64,000 nt of DNA from Metallyticus violacea (taxonomy: Eukaryota; Arthropoda; Insecta; Mantodea; Metallyticidae). The DNA lies in contig CM060841.1 in assembly GCA_030762175.1 (NCBI GenBank), positions 8,246,501 to 8,310,500 on the forward strand. The letters run 5' to 3'. Every line of letters begins with the position of its first letter. Position 1 is the stretch's first letter. The notes under the pieces were generated by a model. The model was not told the origin of the DNA. It saw nothing but the letters and a program-made list of their open reading frames with translations, and ran no database searches. Position numbers and translations under genes: made by a program. Positions 11,312 to 22,402 of this stretch are shown here, piece by piece.

Positions 11312-12576
11312 TTACGAGGGTACCATATGTTTCCGGCCTAGCTGATAAAGCCTTCACAAAACTCTTATCTGGTGTAGTACTTTATTTGTTAAGTAAATAA
11401 TTGCAGCCATAACTTCCACTCCGCTGTGTTCAGTTCTTCATATATAGTTGCTTAAAGGAGGCAATGTGACATGTTCAAAATGGAGTATCAAACTCTTATT
11501 AAGTTCTTCACAAAAGAAGGACTTAAATTAAACAGCGATTGTACGGTGTATATGGGGAAGCATCTCCTCATATTCTATCGTAAAAGAATGGGCCAAACTT
11601 TTTCGAATGGGTCGAGAAAGCATTGAAAACGAAGAGCGTGCAGGTGAGCCCTTGGAGGTGCTCACTCCTGAAAACATCGCTCTTGTGGAAGAAGAAATTA
11701 TAGAAAACCGGCGTCTCAAAGTTACAAAAATAGTAGCAAGGTTGGGCTATTCTAAAACAATAGTCATTCGAATTATTCATCAACATTTAAACATAAATAA
11801 GGTTAATGCAAGATGGGTGCCTAGACTTCTTTCCTCAGTCCAAAAGTATCAACGAGTCATCTGTTTTCACGCATTTTTGGAGTTTTGTCGTGGCAACGAG
11901 AGAGAATTTCTGCAAACAATTGTTACAGGAGATGAAACTATGGTCCTGTACTATGATCCCTTGTCCAAAAGAGAATCAATGGAGTGACGTAAACCTGGCG
12001 AAGTACCACCTCTAAAGGACAAGGTCACTCAGTCAACCAAGAAGATCATGGCCACAATCTTTTGGAACTGTGAAGGAATACTCTTCATTGACTTCAAGGA
12101 GAGGAACACCACAGTAAATTGGGAGTACTATGCTGGCCTACTACACAGACTACGTGCTTCCATCAAAGAGAAAAGGAGAGGAAAGCTGAGTGGTGGTGTG
12201 CGCCTTCTTCACGACAACGGGCCTGTGCACACAACTCTTGCTGCAAATGAAGCTGTGAAAAAATGTGGCTTCAACGATATCGACCATCCACCCTACAGCC
12301 CAGATCTAACTCCCATTGAGTATTTCCTCTTCTCAAAACTCAAAAAGGACCTCGGAGGAAGGAAATTTAAGTGTGACGAAGAAGTGATGGATGATGTTTA
12401 TGCCCATTTTGCAAACAAGACTTCTAACTATTTGGGGGGGGGATTGAAATGTTAATTCATAGATGTGAGAAGTGTATTGCAATAAAGGGTAACTATATTG
12501 AAAAGTAAAATATAGTTTTTGTTTATATCATGTCTAGAAAATGGTTAGGCCGGACAATTATGGACCTACTCTCCTG
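11312..12576 (+). mobile_element. mariner subfamily 1, copy 1 (full length)
   Basis: About 1.26 kb with both ends recognisable. The left terminal inverted repeat starts TACGAGGGTACC...TTTCCGGCCT at 11312; the right one ends AGGCCGGA...CCTACTCTCC, with the flanking TA decayed to TG. The element contains a damaged transposase gene listed separately. The same subfamily occurs at 42222-43392, 45712-46361 and 55032-56299. Mariner elements move by cut-and-paste into TA dinucleotides. Confidence 0.93.
11471..12455 (+). pseudogene. mariner transposase, D,D34D type, inactivated
   Basis: From the ATG at 11471 the N-terminal helix-turn-helix part is broken by one frameshift; from 11607 the frame stays open (FRMGRESIENEERAG...) to an in-frame TGA at 11985-11987, where sister copies have TGG (Trp), and continues in the same frame from there to 12455. 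Catalytic blocks: TGDET with the first Asp at codon 11931, LLHDN with the second Asp at codon 12213, and SPDLTPIEY, where the expected third Asp is Glu (GAG 12318-12320), exactly 34 residues after the second. A G10 run near 12434 causes a further frameshift before the usual C-terminus. Usual length is about 340-350 residues. Not functional. Confidence 0.92.
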
Positions 12577-12827
12577 TGCACGATTTAGTGGTTTATGGTT
12601 TATGACAAATTCATTGTGGACGACAAGTCCCGTCTCCTTCGTTTGGCGCTGTTGTCTCTGATTTTTCTTTTTGGATTTCTTCTTCCTTCACCCTGCTTGT
12701 TTAGTTTCTAGTCTGCATATATTCGTTAAGTAGTTCTAATGCGAGTTCTGCATTCAGCTCTGCCAAACTCAAATTCATGCTTATGGTTTTACTTTATGTT
12801 CTTCAACAATTAACACACGTCATGCAC

Positions 12828-13363
12828 TAACACCAGGTAACATGCTGCTTTGAATGTGGTCTAGGTCCTTGCCTCTCTTTGAAGATGTTTTGCAGATGTA
12901 ACTCCAGTATTTTCTACAGAATACTCCGTGATTTCGCCCAATGCCGAAGACTCTTGAACCTGGTTCAGGAAGTGAGCACCTAGCTTGGCTTCCCCTGTAC
13001 CTAAATGTTGTCTGAGAGTTTGTTCCCTTCAGAGTTGGTGATGAGGCCAGGAATGACATGATATGTGCCATTTCGTCCAGTTGCATCTGTGATAAGGCAT
13101 ATTATGAAGATGAAATTTTTAGTAATTCCACATTTCATATTAATAACTAATAACATTGAAGATGAAGATAATATAATTTATTTTCATTCCTCTTCGATTT
13201 CATACAATGATCATCTTCATTTGAGTCATTGTCATGCTTTCCTGGCACATCATCTATGTCTGAATTGTGTTGCAGATGTGAAAGATTCTCCGGAATATAA
13301 TTGAAAACTGTCAATCAGCATTTCTTTATCTGTGAGAGACTTATGTGCCTGTCTCTGAGACAT
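12828..13363 (-). pseudogene. Possible transposase-like N-terminal fragment, family uncertain
   Basis: On the minus strand an ATG at 13363 opens MSQRQAHKSLTDKEMLID; after one frameshift the sequence continues NYIPENLSHLQHNSDIDDV and a run rich in Asp, Glu, Ser and Asn. The layout (basic start, LTD.E motif, acidic stretch) resembles the N-terminus of piggyBac-type transposases, but no catalytic block follows. The next open frame (12828-13086) encodes GTNSQTTFRYRGSQARCSLP and a Lys-rich part that I do not recognise. It could equally be a decayed host exon. Confidence 0.25.
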
Positions 13364-13659
13364 GTTTACCCTTTAAGTACCACCAAACTAATAACACTGG
13401 TATCTCCAGCAATCATAGGCTAAAACTACTTATAGTTATCCAAAGCTTAAAACAGAGAAGTTATTGTCGGTTTTAAGTATTAATTCTGGTATAATTCAAT
13501 AACCAATTCGAAGTAAATGAACGTTACACTGTCTAAATGATTTGTGTTAAAGTCACAAACTGTTTATGAAATAAAATAAAAAGTGTGGCATTATAGCAGT
13601 TTAAAAATATAAAAGTAGTCAAAACGATCATTCGGTGCTAAGCCGTATCTTACACTAGA

Positions 13660-13895
13660 CGGCTATGAATTTCGGTAACAGAGGTCCATAGTGCCCGTTC
13701 ATACCGAACAACAACCTGCTCTTTCTTCTTTGTCCACGGCTACAATACTCATCTCTGTTCTTCATGCTTGCCGGGCACTCACTATGCCGTTTTCCTTTCT
13801 TTAACAAAGCACTGCGCCAGCGCCGCCTGTGTGATGAGGATCGTACCCAACAAAACAAAAGAGGAATGATGCCTGTGCAACCACAATACATTCCT
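13660..13895 (-). repeat. Interspersed repeat of unknown class, copy 2 (inverted)
   Basis: This is the inverted partner of 10905-11132. Read on the minus strand, it carries YCGCTGIIPLLFCW, then HRRRWRSALLKKGKRH. The two copies lie 2.5 kb apart in opposite orientation with a mariner element between them. Confidence 0.55.
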
Positions 13896-14177
13896 AAAAG
13901 TTTTTTTGGGGAGGATAGGGAAACTTATTTTCCTACTATTCCTCGTACCAACATTTTGGGCTAGCAAATATTTGGATCGTTGATTTTGATTGCAGAAAAC
14001 ATTGAAGTTGCATCCTGAAGCATAGATAAAAAGTTGGTGCCCTAAAAGTATTTGATACGAGTAGTTGTTTTAACACATCATGGTTAAAGAACAGCAACGA
14101 AACACGAAAGCATTAGTACTTTGTTAAGGAGGACCTGGGTTTGATTACCGTTGGTTGTTTTCGCCCACCCCCTCTTT

Positions 14178-14440
14178 TTAGTAGTGTTTAACGCTCGTTT
14201 TTACTATGAGGAACCACAGTCTGTGACACTGATGATACATGAGATGAAATGACATATTGGGAAAGGCCTTTTAAGGAATGAAGCGTTCCAGGCCTTAGTT
14301 TAGGGTACCTCTACGACATTTGCCAGTTATGAGGACTGAGGAAGACCTGGAAAATACCTCAGTCAGGGAGGACAGTCCTGGTTCGAACCCTAGACCTCCA
14401 GCTCACGATGTCCGCGCATTAACGGCCTCAGTCACCCCGA
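14178..14440 (-). mobile_element. SINE-B copy, nearly full length
   Basis: Minus-strand copy: the tail side begins near 14178 (GTAGTGTTTAACGCTCGTTT on the plus strand) and the tRNA-like head ends near 14440, with the B-box complement GGTTCGAACCC at about 14370-14381. It contains the family block ATGAGGACTGAGGA and CTCAGTCAGGGAGGAC. Some decay in the head. Confidence 0.88.
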
Positions 14441-17225
14441 AATTGTACTTTACGTGTTACTCTAGCATTTGTTTATTTCATTCATTTCTTGAAGTCAGAC
14501 ACTAAAAACTCCAAAAAGAAAACAGAATGGAAATAGGAAACTAGCGATGAAAGTGGAGACCACAACAATGAAGTTGCTTTCCTCTACACGATAAATGCAG
14601 ATATTTTCTTCGTTCTACCTCCTATCTGTCGCAATTCCTTTCCCTCCTTAGTCTCTGTCATCTCTCCTATTTCTTGTTCCTCTATCCTCCAACATTCCGC
14701 ATCCCAGCTTCTTTGTCCTTCCGATACTCTGCCCGGCCCTACCTCAGTCCTTTGATTCATTAACTCGTTCAGAAGATGACAAAATGGCGATTAGTATTTT
14801 AACTACTTTGGAAAGCATGGTGAAAAAAATCATATCTGAAGCAGTTGCCAAGTGAGACTCTTTATATTAAATGCTTTCAAATAACCAGCCTCTCCTTTTC
14901 TATGTGGGAGTAAAAGGCTTTGTGATGTCATTGAAATAACCAAAAATAAAACATTTTTCTGAAGTCATGTTTGTTACATTGAACAATAATCATCTATGGA
15001 TACTTAAATTATGTTGTAGATGGATAGATTATTTGCATTGTCCAAAATAAATACTTAAAAGAAAAACCCAACCGTTTCAAGTGCAGTTCTGCAATTGTAT
15101 TGTAATATAAGTATTGAAAGGCAAGTTTTGCGCATTCCGTGTTTGATTGGCTTAGGGTTGCATTCCACGCGAGAATCGCAATGGGCCTTTCAACAAACAT
15201 ACTGTTTTTATACTTCCATATGGCAATGTAATTGTTTTTCATTTTATTGTAATTTATTTTAATTTGGAATGTTAAAACAATGAGAACTGGAAATATCGAA
15301 TCGATTAGTTTATTTGTTCCTGTGTTTGTATAATTACTCTTTAATATTTTGTCAGTCCATTATTGATTCCATTGAAACATTTAGTAACTCGATGATAATT
15401 TTCAATGAATAATGAAATTTAACGAAAGAGATAAAGCTTTTAAAGGAATTCCACCCGGGGGGGTTGAAGCGGCAACTAGTATAAGGAATGGTTTGTTCTG
15501 AGAAATCTAAAAAACGGTATGAGCGAGAACGTGTTTTTTCACAGCTTGGTGCAGAGAGAAAAAATACAGATTGTGAAAATGTTATGTTGGGGTATTTTCT
15601 GGAGACATTGAAGTTAATGAGTAAATTTATTCTATTAAATTGTATGATATTTTATGCTATATTACTTTGCAGCACTAATATTCAGTTGTTTTATTCCATT
15701 GCAGCTATACTGCTACTTTCAGTTCTAAATTTAAGCACATTTCGATACGGCAGTATAAACAATTATTTTAAGTTTCTAAATTTCGTTCCCCAAAATAATG
15801 AATAAATGCTCCAAGTTATCCTAAAGGAGACGATTGAGGTTTATGAAAATTTCACATAAACCGTTCATTCAATACAATGTTTATAAATTGAAATCTGCCA
15901 TAAAGTTGTTTTGAGAACACTGATAAGAATATGGCCAAATTTTAGAATTATTTTTTTAATAGTAGATAGACATGTTCTTTCATGTATTGTAACTGTTCTC
16001 TGCTCATCAATATTTTTTGTGTTTCTTGTTGTTAATTCAGTCTTAATTCCTGCATTTTTCATCAACATTATTGGTAATTTCGTAATTTCGTAGTTACATT
16101 TTATGAGGTTTTTTCCGATGCCAATGGGAAATCCTTGATGGAATTTTTCTAGAAGAATAAAGTATATTCAGATCAAGTTGTTCGTGCAGACAATGTGTTC
16201 ATATTAAAACTACTGATGAATAAAAAGGGTCTACTTTAATTTAGTAATACATAGTTTGTATAAACATGTTTAAGCTTTTTATGCAGTTAAAATAAATAAG
16301 TTTTGGGCAACACTTAAAATTATAATAATTATATATTTGTAAATTAAAATATTTGAAGATGAAATTTTCAAATAATAAGGAAACATTAATGAGTAATGAT
16401 ATTTTACTGTATGCAGCTGATTACGTCATACGTATTTATTCAAATAATTAAAATGTAATTAAATTAAGCAAATAATATCTAAAACATTTTAAATAAGAAT
16501 ATATGTTTAAATAATACTATTAGAAAGTAAACAAGCTGTACTAGGTCTGTGATGTCCCACTTAATTATGATATAAATATTGAAGCATGTACATTTCGTTG
16601 CTAAAGTTAAGAAATGTATATTAATATTAAAATTTATAAAATTTTAACTTTTTCTTTATTAGTATACTGTTCAAAGAATGGGAAATTAAGGATGTGTTTG
16701 TTCCCTACATGTACATTTTCTTTATTATTCGATGTTTCAGATTTTCGCGATTGTGACTCTTATAAATACTTAAGTTGCTTTGTGCAATGAGATATTAACT
16801 ATGAATAATAAAATATTACTTTTAATGAACTTTCTTAAAATTATTTTCGTTATTTTAGTCCTTAAAATAATTCTGTAAATCCATGTTTTAATGTGAATAA
16901 TCTTTCACTAACAGAGATTTTGTGTATATTAAGACTATATATAAATAATTTTGATGACTTTTTTCATCACTAGAATATATTGCGTTTTAAAAGTGCGAAA
17001 ATAGTAATTATCACTAACAAAAATGTAAACATAAACATTTTCTGCCGAAATTTCAGTTTCATTTTACTATAAAATTACATCAATTACACTGGTAGCAATT
17101 TTTAATCAGAACAATTATATACTTTTGTATCTTAGAGAGAAAAGCTTACACTTACAAGACCTCCCCCCCCCCCCAATCTCTATGGAGCAGGTACTGAATG
17201 TATTCATTACGTTTATGTTTTTTTT
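14441..17225. other. Long AT-rich unique stretch, no confident gene
   Basis: I recognise no repeat. The longest ATG frame (15488-15805, 105 codons) starts MVCSEKSKKRYERE, followed by two hydrophobic stretches (FILLNCMIFYAILLC and LFYSIAAILLLSVLN), so it could be read as a small membrane protein. AT-rich DNA yields such hydrophobic frames by chance, and there is no supporting context. 16200-17150 is very AT-rich. Confidence 0.35.
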
Positions 17226-17230
17226 TTTTT

Positions 17231-17444
17231 TATTTAAGGGCTCTATTTCATCTTTGGTTATCATCTTATAGTCCCATTCAATTCAGAACTTGAAATGACC
17301 GACAAAAGTTGCTCACAGGCCTCTTCTCTTAGGCTTGAGATTATTTTACATGCCGTAATTTATAACATGGGATCAACTGATTTATTTCCCTTCGAAAAAA
17401 GACCACCTGGCAAGTATGGTTACCAATAGAACGCTAGGACTGAC
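17231..17444 (-). mobile_element. SINE-A relic, degenerate
   Basis: Recognisable blocks in minus orientation: CCCATTCAATTCAGAAC (17274), CAGGCCTCTTCTCTTAGGCT (17317), CATGCCGTAATTTATAACAT, and the A-box end GCAAGTATGGTTACCA (17410), with GGACTGAC at the end. It is more diverged than the other copies, and its B-box is deleted. A poly-T run at 17219-17231 marks the tail end. Confidence 0.85.
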
Positions 17445-18263
17445 ATTAAATGCTATCGCATAGCAACCTACCTCAAGCAGAAGTTTCTTTAAATATTTCT
17501 TAATTTGCTATTAATAGCACACATTGATAATTCAACAGTAGGATAGAAACCAATACATAAAATAAAATCAATTTTAGAGATAAGAAAAGGAAATACTGGT
17601 GAATACTGCTTCAATAACAATTATCTTGATAAGTTATCCTTTTCTTATTAGCGAATGTTATAAAATTAACAAAGACTGTTCTAAATGTAAATAAACTGTA
17701 TACATTGTTAAAGTTCATGTATGTAAGAAAATGAAGGTTATATATAACTTAAAATATGTGCACTCAACATTGGACATGTAAAATTTTAAATATAAAACAT
17801 AAAATAGTGTTAAAACAATTCCATAACACTAATGAAGGGCAAAAAATTGTCAGATACAATATTTAAAGCATACCCCTGAATGTGGGAAGACCCAGAACAA
17901 CATGATAAGTTAAGGGGATATGAGACTTATCAGCATATATGGAAGGATGAGGGGACATGGAAAACAACACGTGCCAAACTATCAAGAAACTTCTTGCATT
18001 TCACATTTGCTTTCTTTTTCTATCATTTTCCGACCTCTGGGAGGCGAATCCAATATGATACGTGAAATTGACTGTTTCGGGTGCCTCTGTGTGCGCACTA
18101 AAGTCTCTAGCGACAGGAAACGATATCGAATTTCAATAGCAACAATTTGTGGAAATGTTGTTGTTTTTCTTTTTTGTTTGGAGCAAAGAGACAGACAGTA
18201 AAGGTGGATATGACAGCTTTATTATTTTTTTTATCCCTGAAGAATCAAGTTAAATCGATACGT
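17445..18263. other. Unique AT-rich DNA
   Basis: No gene or repeat recognised. Overlapping open frames at 17880-18201 lack known domains. Confidence 0.35.
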
Positions 18264-18350
18264 CGTCAAAATGAGATTTTCTAAACGGACTTGGCTTTCA
18301 AGAATTTGCCTTTGAGCCGTTTCTACGGAAATCCTCATTTTAACGGGGAT
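18264..18350. repeat. Short imperfect inverted repeat
   Basis: The arm starting GTCAAAATGAGATTTTC with AAACGGACTTGG is mirrored by CTTTGAGCCGTTTC...AAATCCTCATTTTAAC to the right, allowing a roughly 33-bp imperfect stem. It may be a small foldback element or a decayed MITE core. Weaker than the repeat at 32587-32803. Confidence 0.5.
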
Positions 18351-19460
18351 AAAATTATGACATGCCTGGGATTTGCAGTCATATATTTTTTAAAGGTTCT
18401 TAAACATACAACATAACTTTGTAGAAGAATGTTATATTATAATTTTATTTTCGTTTTCGGTGCTAGATATCCTAAAGTATATTTAACATCCAATAGAACA
18501 GTCACTGTCCATCAATCAGAGCAAATTCTACACCTATTCCGCTGCTCCTTTGCAATGCTGAGGTCCAAGACAATTGTGATTGGAGAACCGTATGCAGCCC
18601 CGTTTGTCAACTTTGGTCGTCAATCAGAATATATATATTAATGTATCGTTTGAATGAGGCGAAGAAAGTGCAGGTGATTGGCGGAATGAAAATAAATAAC
18701 TTCTACATCCCGGGATCAAACTTGGCCTGCCGCGGCGACCTCTGCTTCCTCTACCTCCGTCTTACGACTTCATTGATAGAGGGGGGTATGTAATCAACAA
18801 GTCACCACCCCGCCTGTCACCTATCACTCGGCTTTAGAACACCAACTCTCCAGCAGACTCTTCCCAACTGTCCCTCACGAGGCAAGGTGAACCCGTTTCG
18901 GATTTCCCTAACTTAGAAAAAGTCCTAAGTAATGAAACTGTTCCGGGTACCTCATTAATTAGAAGTTAATTGATATGCACAGATTAAATTAATAAATGTA
19001 TATATTATTTACAGCTGTTTGGTGTTATTCAATTGAAGGGACTTTATCACACATTTATTATTTATAGAGCCACGATCGAACAGTATTCAGTGCTGAGCAA
19101 AGTGTATATAGTATATTATTTTAAGTAAAATGTGCAAATGTATTTTAAAATGTTCATAGCAATGTCTTGCATGCCTCTTTTCCCTCGCTAGGGCGAAGGA
19201 CGGATATCTAGACAATAGGCTTTAATGCCCTTTGTTTTGTAAACGTAGAGGCTTGTCTTTCCCCTGGCGGTGAAGCAACTCCAAGTTAGGGTGTAAAACT
19301 CGCAGAGAGTCCCATTAGAATCTGTGATCCTAATTACTCGAAGACATACCGAGAGCGTATAGCAAAGCTCGTAGTTTAGGTGGTAAAATCTAGCGAAAAA
19401 AATGTTAGAATAATGACGTCAAGCCAGCCTATGAGAAATGCTGACAGAAAAAGGGCGCGA
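18351..19460. other. Unique DNA, partly GC-richer
   Basis: 18700-18960 and 19170-19400 are less AT-rich than the surroundings, but contain no frame or motif I can assign. 19150-19500 may belong to the upstream part of the LTR-like or promoter-like segment described next. Confidence 0.35.
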
Positions 19461-19494
19461 AATATTGCTTAGATTTTTGGCAATAGCGTCAGAT

Positions 19495-19575
19495 TTGTAT
19501 TAGGTATATAAGGAGCCAATCTCCCCACAGATGCATTCAAATCACCTCAGCTATTCAGTTCGATTCAGTGTTCGC
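19495..19575 (+). promoter_or_regulatory. TATA-type promoter-like segment, possibly of an LTR
   Basis: TATATAAG at 19505-19512 lies upstream of two initiator-like TCAGT elements (A at about 19557 and 19567) in a CpG-rich context with no ATG-led gene after it. The spacing from TATA to the initiators (about 50 bp) is longer than the usual 30 bp, so the actual start may be nearer 19535-19540. A promoter-like block followed by an untranslated duplicated segment could fit the U3-R-U5 layout of a solo LTR, but I could not identify LTR ends or a target-site duplication. Confidence 0.35.
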
Positions 19576-19661
19576 TGCGGCGAGATACGACGGCGTCAGG
19601 CAGTCCGCTGAAGAACGATCTAAGTCTGTGATACAGGGTTAAGGCTACACTTGTTTTAATT

Positions 19662-19821
19662 CGCTTATACGTTAAGCGTAGTGGAGTTATAATTTACATA
19701 GGCTAAGGGTATTCGCCCTGATCTTCACGACGAGTTTAGTACGCTTGCACATTAAGCATCGAAGAGAATTTGTTATTTGTATAGGCCAGAGACATTCGCC
19801 TTGATCATCACGGCGAACTAA
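19662..19821. repeat. Two-unit tandem duplication, 80-bp period
   Basis: Unit 1 (19662-19741) and unit 2 (19742-19821) align over their whole length with perhaps a quarter of positions changed; shared landmarks are CGCTT..AC.TTAAGC, then ATAGGC, ATTCGCC.TGATC.TCACG. They follow the TATA-type segment directly and lie inside a minus-strand open frame of 180 codons that I consider accidental. Confidence 0.8.
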
Positions 19822-20338
19822 AGCAAAGGTAAAGCAAAGCCTGTTTAGAACTTCGCACCATTTCGCGAGCATAGAAAAATTCACGCGGCCTTGAAGCTCA
19901 CTTCGCCCGGTTAACAGAGATGACAATAGCAATATTTCTGACCAATCAAATTCATCATTTATCTGCGTGGTGTATACGTCATTGTTTCTCCCCTTGCAAT
20001 TTCCTTCCTCAGCCCAGTCGAGCCTCTGCTCACAAAATTCTAGCACAAAACCGCAAGAAAGTCTCTGCGAGGAAGAGCTGGTGATCTGAAACAGATGCTC
20101 AAGATCGACAGCCGGCAACCATCCACCACCTCGGAGCGGCTCCATCGTTACAAGCTTACACAAGAAACCTTCCTTAACTCCCTGAAAACTTTTGTCTCCA
20201 ACTGGCGGCCATCGAACCCAGGCCATCAATCAGCGATTCCAAACATCCACATCATTCAACAACTTCCTCGAACTTTTGACCTCCAACGTGAAGTCATTCC
20301 AATTCCCAAATCAAATGTCACCAATATCTACCTCAGTA

Positions 20339-20400
20339 GGTATCGATCTCGCCGGAATTCAGCATCGCTAACCACTAGACCAAAAAGGTGGTCAAATAAA
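20339..20400 (-). repeat. tRNA-like head (probable SINE fragment)
   Basis: On the minus strand this reads TTTTTGGTCTAGTGGTTAGCG (a clear tRNA A-box) followed 25 bp later by a weak B-box, AGATCGATACC. It does not fold as an intact tRNA and has no matching acceptor stem, so it is more likely the head of a decayed tRNA-derived SINE than a gene. The downstream body (toward 20100) is not recognisable. Confidence 0.45.
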
Positions 20401-20412
20401 TTAATAAACTAA

Positions 20413-21239
20413 AAACAGAATTGGGGGGACGTCCGATTTTGATTACCACAAATGCCATTTCGGGACTACCAATTGACTGGCGCTTAAGGATTAACCAAAC
20501 ATAGGACTGTATTTGCTGTAGTGCGGATCTGAAGGGTTTTCTCTTGTAAAACAGTGCGTGAAAAGCACCATGATCTACGATGGTGCGGTTTGTGCAGATG
20601 TGTAACACACATGCAAGCACCGAGTTCTGTTTCAGAGTTAGCACCGCAGACTAGCCTCATATCACCAGGACTGGGTTTTAGTTATTACCGCTTGGAAAAC
20701 CGCCGGAGAATATTGGCAAGAGGAAACAATAACTTACAACGGCAAAACCCAGTGCAGCTGTTGTTGTGTATGTGATGCATAAAGTTTTCTCCCTCTCGTA
20801 AAAACAATTTTCAAGAACGCCCTCTCCCGTCCGAAAACACAAACGTTTAACGGAAACTTTCCACCGGGAAAGAAAGTAAGGGGCAGGAATAAAGTAGGGA
20901 AACTTCTCGCAGGTACAGCTGCTGCCTCTTGTACGAAACTGTTCGCCCGTTCAAGTTCCACTCAGCTTTTAGAGAATATATTAAGAAACATGTGCAATTC
21001 TGTCAAATATCTGGCACATGGCCGAAGTATATGAAAGAAGCAGTAGAATGGAGCAGTAATAGCTTTGTATTAAATTGTTATGCAAGCAACAGGTCTTTTT
21101 AAATTGAAAACAAAACACCTCGTGCGTGGTTTCAGTGTTGCTAAGAACATACCTGAGAATATGACACCCCTCTACCAGCAGTGAAGTGACTGCCAGCTCT
21201 GTACATACAGGATAAATCGTTTAGGTACAGATAAAACAA
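20413..21239. other. Unique DNA, no gene seen
   Basis: Short frames on both strands between 20375 and 20961 have no recognisable domain. No repeat recognised. Confidence 0.35.
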
Positions 21240-21383
21240 AAACGGTTTTAAAATTTACAATTGAATTTTATTTTTTGAAACTTTGGGAGATTTCTCAGAA
21301 TGCTACATGACTCCCATTTCATACTCTGCACAGCTCATAGCAGGGATGCAAATCAACCCATCCATTTCCATGTTACGGGAACG

Positions 21384-21414
<31 letters not shown>

Positions 21415-21920
21415 GCAGATAATCATTGTCCTCGGCTTTCTGTGGATAAACAGCGTCTTTAACAAAATGCCACACGAAGAAGTCAGAAGAGGTTAGATCT
21501 GGGAAGTTCGGGAGTCAAGCTATTGATCCACCATGACTGCGACACAAATAATCGAAAGTAGTATTTATAAAAGCCCGAACTACCCATGCCTAGTGATGCG
21601 GGTCACTATCTTACTGCAATTCAATGTTGCCTTCTTCCAGTACAGGAAATACTTTGCCCTTTTTTGCACGCTTGGCCGATTTAACGGAGATTTTTTTGAC
21701 ATTGGGAATTACGCTGTTTGACGGTGGAGTCGGATATTCACAAACCCTTAATTTCAAGCAATAAATTTCCAAACAGCAATTTTTTGGTCATACGGTGACA
21801 TTTCGTGTACAAGATCGGGGTTTTCTTCACTCCAGATTCTGTTGTTTTGTGTCGCTGTATGGACATGTAAATAAAACCATGCTTCGAGCGGAGGTCATTA
21901 GAGCGAACATTTACATTATA
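21240..21920 (-). pseudogene. IS630/Tc1-mariner-superfamily transposase relic
   Basis: Conceptual minus-strand translation with several frameshifts shows the family blocks in order: around 21890-21790, EAWFYLHVHTATQNNRIWSE and NPDLVHEMSPYDQKIAVWKF (first catalytic block with the Asp of SDEA lost, then the 'W..P' and 'V.VW' region); around 21560-21500, CRSHGGSIA; around 21500-21415, NFPDLTSSDFFVWHFVKDAV (third catalytic Asp block). A C-terminal stub near 21310 ends in VM-stop. A 28-T run (21387-21414) interrupts the 3' part. It is a third, distinct lineage from the relics at 5.1 kb and 9.1 kb. Confidence 0.65.
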
Positions 21921-22330
21921 TACCGCCCAATTGCGGAAAATAATTCTACTTATATTATTGTTGGTTGCATAAATTTTTCAAGCTCTAAATGAAACTTTTT
22001 TGAATGCCTTTACATTGTAACAAACTAAAGCCAAGGATATTATTAAATTAGGGCAATTAACAAATTTCATACCATAGAACGCCGCTTGATATGGGAATTG
22101 GACAGAAAGGATGCAATACAGAGAACATTTAATTTGCAACATACCCACCAAATATTTTCTGTTTGACCGTTTAAATTTGACAAGATGCTGTACAAGATAC
22201 TACCACTTAGGTGCAAGAAATTGTTTTTAATGTTAATTTTGGGGAAGACCCTGTCCACATTATTGTTAAAATGGATGTACTAGCCATGTGAAGGACATAA
22301 GTTGAAAATGAAGTGTCAGACTTGAGAAAT

Positions 22331-22402
22331 TGGGTCACGGCAGAGATTGGAACGATGAGTCTTCTGGGTTGACGCTCTACCAACTGAACTACCGTGTTCT
22401 CG
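22331..22402 (-). repeat. tRNA-like head (SINE fragment)
   Basis: The minus strand reads ACACGGTAGTTCAGTTGGTAG (tRNA A-box) and then CGTTCCAATCTCTG as a poor B-box. A related head lies on the plus strand at 26908-26967 (CACGGTAGTTCAGTTGGTTAG), which supports a repeated family rather than a tRNA gene. Confidence 0.55.

Noticed and set aside
19687..20229. 180-codon minus-strand open frame
   Set aside because: It spans the 80-bp tandem duplication and a promoter-like region of the other strand, with no recognisable domain; chance is more likely.
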